In this document: piece after piece, positions 28,478 through 37,905 of the stretch
How the letters are laid out: each line of letters opens with the position of its first letter
Numbering within the stretch: the stretch's first letter is position 1
Assembly: GCA_028564675.1 (NCBI GenBank)
Contig: JAOVVO010000085.1
Span: forward strand, 118,801 to 182,800
Direction: 5' to 3'
DNA: 64,000 nt
Source: Onchocerca lupi
Taxonomy: Eukaryota; Nematoda; Chromadorea; Rhabditida; Onchocercidae
Position numbers and translations under genes: made by a program
Notes under the pieces: generated by a model
Seen by the model: only the letters and a program-made list of their open reading frames with translations
Told to the model about the DNA's origin: nothing
Database searches by the model: none

Positions 28478-29253
28478 ATCGGTTGTGAGCAAAATTTGAT
28501 GGAATTTTCTTATATATTAGTAACAAGAACATGCGGATAAAATTCAAAAAGAAAATTATGATCATGATTGCTATTAACGATCCACACTTTTCATCTTGAA
28601 AAAAATACAATGAAAAATAAAACATCAGAAATTTTTCAAAAATTGAAATCTCAAAGAATGATAATGAAAAAGGTTTTGATATAAATGATAAAAAATATAT
28701 ATATATAAAATATTACTCTTTTTTATTCTAATGAATGTTTAATCAAATACGCATTTATATGCTTAGAGTTTTTCTTAGCTTTTCTTTGAGCAGCACAGTG
28801 CTTTAGTCTATGTTCATTAAGAATGCATAGTAATTTGTTGAATTCAGAGCAATACGGATCGGTAGCTGAACTCAGAGTAATATTACTTATAAGCATTGCC
28901 AAACAATGAACAGACAAAAGTTCAATGCATAAGTAATTCCACTTTATACGTAAAAAAGCAGTTTTTGTCTACATATAAAAATAGGAGTGGAATTTCTATA
29001 GATGAATCGTTAAACAAAATCGTACGTTCCATCTCCAAGAAAAACTAAAGATTATTTTAATTTTAAGTAAAGTAAATTATTTTAAGTAAAGATTATTTTC
29101 GATACTTGGTTATCAAAAAAAAATCGGATTTTATGGGAAAATCATAGAAGTTAGCTTATACAAAAAAATTCTACAATCAAATTTGCCAGGATCTAATCTG
29201 AAAGACATAATTTTGTTTGGCAATTCAATGAAATCACAGAATTGACAAACATT

Positions 29254-32200
29254 TCAAGCAACAGTGAAAACAATCCGCTGCTGTCGATCAAGCATGAGAA
29301 TACCGTTAGCAGTATAAGTGTTGATACACTCTTGTACAACTTCCTCTGAGATTCCCTTAGCAAAACATTTTTTATATACTGTTTGTAGTGGAAGTGAATG
29401 ATTCTCGTCATCGCTGATACCATGATACAGATCACGAATTACAGCAAAAGCTTGATCAAGAAGTGAAATTTCGTGCTGCTGTTTCAGTTGTTCTATAGTG
29501 ATCGAAGCTCGACAAGCCTAAGACATAATATATACAATGAATTTTAACGCTGGTCATTTTGACTAAATCCATGAAAATAAACACATAGAAGATTATGTAT
29601 TCCAGATTTCTTAAGAAATTTCGCAATGCAAATCCAACTTTTTAAGATTTTTCTCTGAAAAAGTTAAAATTTGCATTTCGTAGAATTAGCAGACAAAATT
29701 CGAAGTACCTCAAGAAGACGAACTGCTTCATCTATATCGCTAGACTGGACGACATCTGAAAGGCGCAGACGAGCCAGTGCTGAACTTAGTCGAATAACTG
29801 CCAATAAACTTCGTGGTGAAGTGAATATTGAATTCTAAATAGCAATAAATTTAAAAAGAAAAAAAAAAACTGCTGCCAATTTGTAATGAAGAAGCATTAT
29901 CCACACCGATAATCTTTTCATTTTGTGCTAAAAATTATAAATTCAGCAAATGATCAAGAGTGACCTTGTTATTTCGTGCATCTTTACGAAGGTCCACATA
30001 CATATCCACAAGTCGATCGCGTAGCTTTTCTTCAATAATAGGTTGCTTTCTTTTGCACATTGCAATGTATCGTCTAGAAATAAAAAATCGATTTTGAAAA
30101 ACAGGATAATGTTGTATTTATAGCAACAAGTCAACAGCAAAGGATTTAGCAACAAATTCATCTGCAACAACAGGTAAACGAATGGAAATCAAGTACTATT
30201 TATAATGTATATTGAAACTTTAAACATCATTAGGCTTCCATAATTGGTGAAGACGCAACTCGAAAATTAAGAATTAAATGCCCAATTTTACTGCTTAAAA
30301 TATTTATAAAAAACATCTAATTCGTAAATTTTAAAATTGACCTGATTAAGGACATATCGAGCGGTTTCATTCCTTCCTTCTCTGGTTCCCGTCCTTTCAT
30401 GTGAACATATGTGATATGCTCTGCCAAACGCTTATCATTTTCACGATCTGGTCTGTCCTAAGTAACTTATTAGTTCAAATAAAAATCGAAATTTCGAAAG
30501 TTAACTTCTAAAATCAAAAAAAAAAAAAAAAATGAGAGATCGAAAACCTGAATAAGCCAGAGAAGATCAAAACGCGAAAGAAGTGCTGCTGGAAGATCGA
30601 TATTGTGTTCGATGCTTCTTTTCGGATTATACCGTCCAAATGCCGGATTAGCAGCAGCGATAATGGAAACACGAGCATTCAGTGTTGTCAAAATCCCTGC
30701 TTTTGCTATTGAAATTGTTTGCTGCTCCATAACCTGGATATGCAAGAATTAAAGCTAATGAAAATTGATTTAAAATCAATGATGAAAATTGAACGGACCA
30801 GCTTTAACCTTAATTTCTAACAATTAAAAATACAAAAACTGACTGATGAGATATTTCCAAATATTTTCAAGTAATGATTTCTAGTGATAATATTATCTCC
30901 GTAACAGTCAATAATTCAAAGCAAAACAAACCGATGCAGAGACTCAAATTTTACTAAATAGAATTGAAAAATGCCACACCTCATGGATAGCCGTACGATC
31001 GGCACTCATCATTTTATCGAATTCATCGATACAACAAATACCTCGATCAGCTAGCACTAATGCTCCTCCTTCTAGTGTCATTTCACCAGTAACAGGATCT
31101 TTCATTACGGCAGCCGTAAGGCCAACACCAGAAGAACCTCGACCAGTTGTATATTGAGAACGAATTGCCAAACGATCTACATAAGACAGAAGTTGTGACT
31201 TGGCCACACCTGGATCACCCATCAAAAGAATATTGATGCAACCTGGATCAAAATTAAAATTATGAGAATGAAATAATCCTGACTCAAATTTGACTCTTTA
31301 TTTTTATTCTAAAGATCGATAAAACTAAAAAAATATAACAATTATTTTGTATTTGAACGAATAGAGCATGATTATAAACCAAAATATCATGAGTCATTTA
31401 TAAAATAACTGATTTAACTGCAATTAGTAAAGCTACATTTAAAATTCAAAATATAGAAAAAAGTAACAAATATGTCAGATGTCAACAAAAATTGCATAAT
31501 CCAAAAGAACTCTTATGTTTATGTTTTGAAAAGAACTATTATTTTTGTTTTTTTATTAAAATTTCAAATCATTATATAGTTTAGTTTTTTTTTTTTTTAT
31601 ATATACATATGCAAAAACTTCATTTCAAAATAAATCTGCATGATTCTTATATAAAGTTTCAAAGAATCATACCTCTAACTTTCATTCCTTTGACATTTTT
31701 ATCAACACCACCAACAAGAGCAAGCAGTAATGATTTTTTGACATCCAAATGCCCATAGATTTCCGGAGCAATACTATAAGCCAATAACTCATAGAAATTA
31801 TCTTGCGAAACTATTTCAATTTCCTCGTCCGTCAGTTCATATTGTTCGCCAAGGATATCTTCATTGTTCTCAAATATTATTTTTTCCAAATTATAATAAA
31901 AAAGATTTTCAGGGCATAATTTGGAAAAAGCAACTGGAAATCCATTACCCTACTTTAGGATTTCATCATTTTTTTTGATGGATATTGTAACCAAGAAAAA
32001 CGTTTTCGATTACTCATTTTTGATTTGCAAGTCTGTTAGCTTTAAAGTTCAATTTCCTGAAACATCATACATCCAAAAAAAAAAAAAGAAAAAAAAACTC
32101 TCCATGAATCCAATATGACCGCTTGGATGAGTTATAATTAAGAAAATATGTGAAAATCTAAAAAAAAAATTACAAACCATATTAACATTTTCGATGTGAT

Positions 32201-35200
32201 GTGCTTCGATAAAAACTTCCGTTGTTAAGCCTCCGGTAAATTGCCGAAAACCAGTCCGCATGAGAGGAGCAAACGTACCGGTAACTCGGACAACATCACC
32301 TGGTACGCAAACTCTTGTGTTTTCACCAATAACGTTTACTGTTAAAGAGCGTGGGATGCTCCCAACCGGAACTTGTTCACTCTAAATCAAAACTGAACGA
32401 GTCTTAAAGACTATATTTAATAAAAATGCAATGAAATATCAGGAAGTTAAAACCCAAAAATTTTTATACTTCCTACACCACTAACTTTAAATTAAAATAA
32501 CTGCACGAAATAGACTTATTTCTTTACAAATTTAAATGTAATTTATTGACTATAAATACGACTTATCTCAAAAACTTTCTAGTATATAAGATACAAAAAA
32601 TTACAAGTTCCTGGATTCTCATTTCTTGGAATTTTACAAACTTTGATCCACGAATCTGCATTTGCAGACGTCCATTCGCTCTGTTTTCAACGCAATCTTT
32701 CGATGGACAATTAAGCGGCGGCATAAATGCGGGTCCCGCTATCTGAAATTTTGAAAATTTATTTCTTATTGCTGTTAAAGAGACTAAAATTTAGTAACTA
32801 GTTTGTTTAGAAGTACTAAAATTCTCAAATGACAAAATTCTTTCTTACTCTGCACGACCTCATAATTAATGAAAACGACTACCAGTTTTATGCAAAAAAA
32901 AAAAAAAAATTAACCGGCTGATAAGTTTCACAACCGCAAGTATCACAAGTATACGTCATAACAGAAGCCATTGGTTTCACTTCTGTGGATCGAATAACAA
33001 TGCCACTTATTACAACTAATTTGCCGACATGAGCTGCCTTCACTTCACGTATTGCCAGCGGTTTAATCAGAGAGCTTCCCTTGAAAAATACTTCGCTGAA
33101 ATATATAAAACTTCTTTGAAGCCACTCAAAAAGATTTTCCGTGATTTCCTTAAAATTGGAAAGGAAGTAAAATTTCTACAAGTTATACAGTTCGAGTATC
33201 ATGAAAGATTGAAAGCACATTGAGCCTTGCCACTTTTAGATGACAGAATTTATGATCCAAAATAAGTCAAGACTACCTTAAATCAGTAAAAGATGTCAAA
33301 AATTTTGAAATGTACTTCAAAAATACATTAAAAAACGTACAATCGACGAAGCAATTGAGGTGGATATCTCTTCCGCAAGTTTTGAATTCGATCTATTCCA
33401 CTATTCTCTTCATTTTGCTTTTTGTCCAAATAAACCCGTTGAAATATGAAAGCATCCAAGGCATCTCGAACAGGTATCTAAACGTATGTTTGAAATTTTA
33501 AATAAAATTACAAGCTAAAGAATTTCGCAAAAATGATAAACTTAATATCAAAGTTGCACAAAATTCTGGCAAGAGTTTCAGCGCATATTCTATCTTAGAA
33601 AGGGCAAAAGGCTCCTTTAAGTAGCATCTCTCCCTTTTTCTTACCAGATTATTGAAAAATTTCTCTATCATAAATATGCTTTAAATGGAGAAAGATAAAT
33701 TCATGAATTCTGAAGAAGCTAAGAAAATTGGCTTGGTTGATAGAGTGATGGCTGAGCGAGAAGATATTAAAATTGAGAAGAAGGTGAATTCATGGATAAC
33801 AATGATGATTTATATTGTTGCTCTTTTTGCAACAAAGCACAAAAAAATAGATAAACTAATCACTAATTCTTCGGATTGCAAGAATCATGTATGACTTTTA
33901 TGGCAATATTATCATTTACAACCAAGTTTTTTGAGAACACTGGCGTACAAGATATTATTCAGCGTTAATTACAGATACCTCTGTGCTACAAACATTCTTG
34001 ATCCATCATTTTTCAAGTTCTTTCAATTTTTTGTAGTGTGGGGGAATAATAAAAAAATAAAACACCACAACTATTAAAACCAGAATAAGATTGGCAAAAG
34101 ATGACCACTGCAAAATAATCAAGAAAAAATAAAGGTGTTGCTCGTAATGCAAACAAGTCATTTACGCACATTGCAACTAAATCTATGCCTACAGTATCAT
34201 GTCTATTTACTTCTTGGGCTTTAACAGCTTGGTACCCACTCCAGCGATTGAAGAAACTAATACAGAGTGGTTTCTCGAAATGGGACTGCAATTAGGTGGT
34301 GCAGCTTAAATGGAATTAGTGGAAATGAAGTCGCGTCTTTACAAAATAGGTTCACGAAAGGCAATTACCCTTAGATCAATCAAAAAAAGAAAACTAGAAG
34401 AATAGGAACATGAAATCTATAGATAAAAAAGTTACAGTAATACACTCTGTCTTTAAAATAAATATTAACAATTCAAAATTTGTCGACTCGATATAATGAC
34501 TATCATCACATAATATTTGATTGTCTGATACTAGTCGTCAAATATGACATACAGCAAAAAAGTCTCGACACAAGCTTATAGATAAAAGAATACTGCTATC
34601 AAAGCAACTGAACCAATGTATTACTATGATTTGGATGGACTTATAAAATAAGATGACAGAGGTTTTTATATATTTTAGACAAATGGAAATTATAAGCAAT
34701 ATAAACGAATAGTTAATGTACTTGTCTCTCTCCCAATTTTTGTTGAATCATACAATCGATCACGTCACCAAAAAGCATATGATAGCGTCGAGCGTTTTGC
34801 TGAATAGCAAAGTAAAGCGCAGGATCATATTCATTCACATCATCCATATTTATATATAGACCAACCTACAAAATCTTTATTAATACTAATTCATTTATCA
34901 TAACTTATCATTTATCATACATAACAGCTCTTGAATGAAATTTCTTGAGTTATAAAATAATATGTCTACTATTTACAAAAAATAATCTCATTACGTTTTC
35001 GATATTTTCACTATTCTCTTAGATCAGACGCCATTTTTAGAAAATAATTGTAATTTGAAAAAGTGATGATTTTTGATTCTTGAACAACTGATATTGTGGT
35101 TAACTTTGCCTCTAATTATTACTGATATAGCCAACCCTTAGTAATACTGTCATCATGGTATTTGTATATAATAATATTATCTTCACTATTACTTTTAGAC

Positions 35201-35409
35201 TACTCCTTATCATTAGCAGTACAAATTATTTAGAAAACCTGTTCACGTTCGGCAAGACGAGCAATTTGTTTATCGTATGGAAATAATTTGACACCATCAA
35301 CATCCTCATGATAAAATGTAGTTAGGAAATCTTGTATTTTTTCCTTCTCTCGATCGTAATCAGTAATTTCGTAGGCCATTTCCGATGATTCTAAAACATC
35401 TGTCACCAT
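29254..35409 (-). CDS. mcm-7: MCM7, replicative helicase subunit, complete
   Basis: MCM7 is a subunit of the MCM2-7 ring that licenses origins and unwinds DNA in the nucleus. There are 13 exons: 35409-35239, 34865-34722, 33477-33341, 33095-32915, 32742-32605, 32381-32178, 31868-31673, 31242-30980, 30733-30548, 30457-30342, 30073-29965, 29834-29709 and 29517-29254. All phases join and give about 744 residues, near the family's usual length. I see the N-terminal DREKEKIQDFLTTFYHED block, a C4 zinc site (CDTC ... CPSKDC, ~200-227), Walker A GDPGVAKSQLL (~398), Walker B CCIDEFDKM (~460), sensor 1 AAANPAFGRYNP, the arginine finger in LLSRFDLLWLIQ and a C-terminal winged-helix region. The NIDLPAALLSRFDLLWLI block is diagnostic for MCM7 over other MCMs. 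An alternative in-frame start at 35,379 (MAYEITDY) matches the mammalian N-terminus better. Intron 2 (33,478-34,721) hosts bacterial gene fragments. Confidence 0.97.
33685..33791 (+). pseudogene. clpP: clpP 3'-terminal fragment (bacterial origin)
   Basis: The frame from 33,685 reads MEKDKF followed by EEAKKIGLVDRVMAERED, the signature end of ClpP proteases where the handle helix is followed by EEA-x-x-GL-D-x-V. Only the last ~35 codons are present; the catalytic Ser, His and Asp parts are absent. The frame then runs on without a stop into the start of clpX, so the native stop has been lost or shifted. It cannot make an active protease. Confidence 0.85.
33792..33900 (+). pseudogene. clpX: clpX 5'-terminal fragment (bacterial origin)
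   Basis: An ATG at 33,792 opens MDNNDDLYCCSFCNKAQK, the start of the ClpX zinc-binding domain with its first Cys pair. At an A-run near 33,845 the frame shifts, and the next frame continues KIDKLITNSSDCKNHV. A further missing base then breaks the second Cys pair at about 33,893. Similarity stops near 33,900, so the AAA+ ATPase part is absent. It is a dead fragment. Confidence 0.87.
34109..34310 (-). pseudogene. purM: purM fragment (AIR synthetase, bacterial origin)
   Basis: Read on minus, the segment gives HSVLVSS followed by AGVGTKLL. After a frameshift it gives NRHDTVGIDLVAMCVND and then ATPLFFLDYFA. These are the most conserved blocks of phosphoribosylformylglycinamidine cyclo-ligase, step five of purine synthesis. 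The DG of the usual TDGVGTK motif is altered here, at least one frameshift is present, and only ~70 codons of ~340 remain. The orientation is opposite to the clpP/clpX piece, so the insertion is a composite or was rearranged. Filarial worms are reported to lack de novo purine synthesis, which argues against a host origin. Confidence 0.85.
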
Positions 35410-36072
35410 GTGAACCGTACAGAAAATAATGAGAAGAAGGAAAAGCGAGAAGGATAGAGATATCCATACCAAAAACAACGATACGAAGGAAATGACTGAG
35501 GTTTTTTATGAACTGCAGTCGTATTTTCCGAAAAAAAGGAGAATGAATTTAAGAGCAGATAATGTTATATGAAAGATTTTTTCTTATCATTAAAAGAGTA
35601 TTAAGATTAAAATTCCGAAAATAGTCATTCTGAGAAGAATCTATTATTTCTCACTCCATCAACACTCATTATTGCTGCTGTTACACAATATATTCTATTC
35701 AGAAAAAGCATATGTTTGAAAACTTTTTTTTTAGAAGCTTATCAATGTAATAATCATTGATTAATGATGATTCAAGACTGTGTCATTTATTATTTAGAAA
35801 TATCAAAATATAAGCTTATGTCATCAAAAGAAAAACAATGATGAATTAAAATATCTGTGATCCTTCAAATTTAGAAGAATTAAAACAGTAAGTCAATTTA
35901 CGGCAATCTACTGTGACAACTTGGGCAACATAGGACGGTCACTAAGTACCATTAGGACTACCCAGGAGAACGACCCCACTTTTGTTAAATTATCCTACGC
36001 AAAACCCCGCATTCCTGCATTTCACCGTGAGGAAGGGTATCGCATTCAAATTCAAATGCTTAAATCTATCTC

Positions 36073-36079
36073 TTCCCGC
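36073..36079 (+). promoter_or_regulatory. E2F-like motif upstream of MCM7
   Basis: TTCCCGC (GCGGGAA on the MCM7 strand) lies about 660 nt upstream of the MCM7 start codon, with a second GTCCCGC at about 36,224. E2F control of MCM genes is established in animals. The match here is short and could be chance. Confidence 0.25.
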
Positions 36080-36296
36080 ATCCACGTAACTTCAAGAACA
36101 CGAAAGACTGTTAAAGCTTTATATCATTTAAATAATTTCAAATGCCAAACGGCTGGTCGATTGGCAAGGGTCAGATGAGAGAGGGGCCTGTGCGTAGAGA
36201 AATGAGACAAAATCTGAGATATTGTCCCGCGATGTCTCGGAGAACTGATTTGTTTCTATTGCATTTAACTGTCACACAGAATGTCTGATTATAGAT

Positions 36297-37064
36297 TTCC
36301 TTCCATTGTTAGCTGTTCGAACTTCATGTCATGGTATGGTTGAGAAGCATGAATAATCGAGAATTATAAACGATTAAGAATATGATATATTGATGGATGA
36401 GATGAGATACGTATGAACAGTCCAAGTCAAATATACCATTTTCTATAAGAGGCTTAAACACTCGTGAAATGAGAACTTATCATTTACATCGTGATTCAAC
36501 TGTTGAATGATAACTTATCATTTACATCGTGATTTAACTGTTGAATGCTCTATGATTATAAGTCAAAACGTCCTGTCTTTATGATTATAAATCAAAAGAT
36601 CCTATCCACTCAATGTTTTATCTGTGACCAATGAACTCTCGATTTATTCAGTGGATATTATCTTATCTAGTCTGGAACATATTTATCAACTTGCTGTTTT
36701 TCCAAATCCAACTATTCTTCATCCTTGTCCTTTGACCCAATGTTTCATTAAAAAGAACAGATGAAATAGAAATGTTATAAGATTTTCAATGCAATGTTGA
36801 TAAACGTCATATCACGTCACGTGGCGTATATAGTTTTTGTCAACATTGTATTGAACTCATCATTTACATCGTGATGTTAATGATAAATTATCAGTTTCAG
36901 GAACTTGTTTCACGAGTACTTAAGCCCCTTATATAAAATGATGTATTTGGCTATGACTGTCTATTTGTATCTCATCTCATGCTTCAATAGGTCAGAATTC
37001 GTGATCAACCATGGTTCCCGACTATGCCATCACAAATAATTCAAACAGCTAACAATGAAAGGAA
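36297..37064. mobile_element. Foldback / non-autonomous inverted-repeat element
   Basis: The two ends are inverted copies of each other over roughly 200 nt. The left arm starts with TTCC, then CATTGTTAGCTGTTCGAA (36,297 on), and includes ATGAGATGAGATACGTATG (about 36,399), ATAAGAGGCTTAAACACTCG (about 36,446) and ATCATTTACATCGTGAT. The right arm, read in reverse complement from 37,064, gives the same blocks in the same order with scattered changes. The left arm also contains a 38-bp tandem duplication (36,474-36,509 and 36,512-36,547), followed by a 29-bp one at 36,551-36,608. No transposase frame is present between the arms. It resembles a MITE or foldback transposon; the family is unknown. 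Confidence 0.75.
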
Positions 37065-37870
37065 TTGCATTGGAAAAATTACTTCAGCGCAAACTCTCAG
37101 TACTTATTCTCAAGTTGGTTGTTTCGATAAATGCTCGCAAGTGGTGTAATCCAGTCGGAACAGTAATGATGGAGATTAGATTATAAAATATTTGAAGTTT
37201 ATCTGTAATTTTCCTTTCTTTCAATTTTCTCTTTCTCTTTCTAAAAGGAAATCGCAAGATAGGATAGATTATATAGATTTATTAACATGGATGAAGTTAA
37301 TCAGTGGACGTGTTCATAAACTTATAACTGAAGTGTCTGGTCTTTTCAGTACGATCGACTAATTTACTTATCAAATTTATTTCTTTATATTGACAGAATG
37401 GAACTTGCTTATTTGATTATTATCACTGATAATCTGAATTCATTCACTCCTCAATTCTTTTATCATTCTTTCTCATTTTTTCATTCTTTTTCTTTTCTTC
37501 GTTACATCGATTTCGAAGTTAAATGACATGATGTCTATTATAAATACTTTAAATTGTTACAGGTTCTTTATTTATTGATTGAAGCCATCATTTGTTTTCT
37601 TGAAAATATATTGCTTTTCTCATTTGTTCATTTCGCTGTTTCGTATGAATTCGCTTCTTTAATTGACAACTAGGTTACTTTTCCATGAATATAATTCTAG
37701 ATGTTGTTACAGACAAGATTTATCCAGAATTTTGGTTTAAAAAACTTATCCTCGTAGAATTTTAATCATCCTCATCTTATCTCTTATTTGATACCTCTAA
37801 TTTATGACTCTTCTTTTTTGTCCTATAAGGTCATAGATAGAACAGTGAAGCGTAATAGTTTTCAAACAAC

Positions 37871-37879
37871 TTCCTGCAG
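37871..37879 (+). promoter_or_regulatory. Possible trans-splice acceptor of the CDK gene
   Basis: TTCCTGCAG stands 26 nt before the upstream ATG of the CDK gene and could receive a spliced leader, which is common in nematodes. The evidence is sequence form and position only. Confidence 0.3.
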
Positions 37880-37905
37880 ATCCTTGACACTGCAATATAA
37901 CAAAT

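Larger units (their letters stand above)
33640..34320. mobile_element. Nuclear insertion of bacterial (Wolbachia-like) DNA in MCM7 intron 2
   Basis: This stretch of the intron carries the 3' end of clpP directly followed by the 5' end of clpX on plus, then a purM fragment on minus. All are broken by frameshifts or lost stops. The clpP-clpX junction keeps the bacterial operon order, with the clpX ATG a few bases after the clpP C-terminus and no intron, which no nuclear gene would show. Filarial genomes are known to carry many such Wolbachia-derived fragments. The limits are approximate; flanks at 33,480-33,640 and 34,320-34,720 show nothing recognisable. Confidence 0.85.
35410..37905. other. 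Divergent intergenic region between MCM7 and the CDK gene
   Basis: About 2.5 kb separate the two divergent start codons, so the region should hold both promoters. Near its MCM7 side, 35,890-36,250 is clearly more GC-rich than its surroundings and has an 85-codon open frame (35,921-36,178, plus) that I do not recognise. A large foldback element occupies about 36,297-37,064. The rest is AT-rich. Confidence 0.55.

Noticed and set aside
33685..33894. A functional small gene at 33,685-33,894
   Set aside because: The frame fuses the ClpP end to out-of-frame ClpX sequence and lacks every catalytic part; it is a pseudogene fragment.
29254..35409. Assignment as another MCM (MCM3 or MCM6)
   Set aside because: The block around NIDLPAALLSRFDLLWLIQ, the N-terminus and the zinc region match MCM7 specifically.
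35410..35478. Upstream Met at 35,478 giving MCM7 a hydrophobic, signal-like leader
   Set aside because: MCM7 is nuclear and has no signal peptide; the conserved N-terminus starts near 35,379-35,409.
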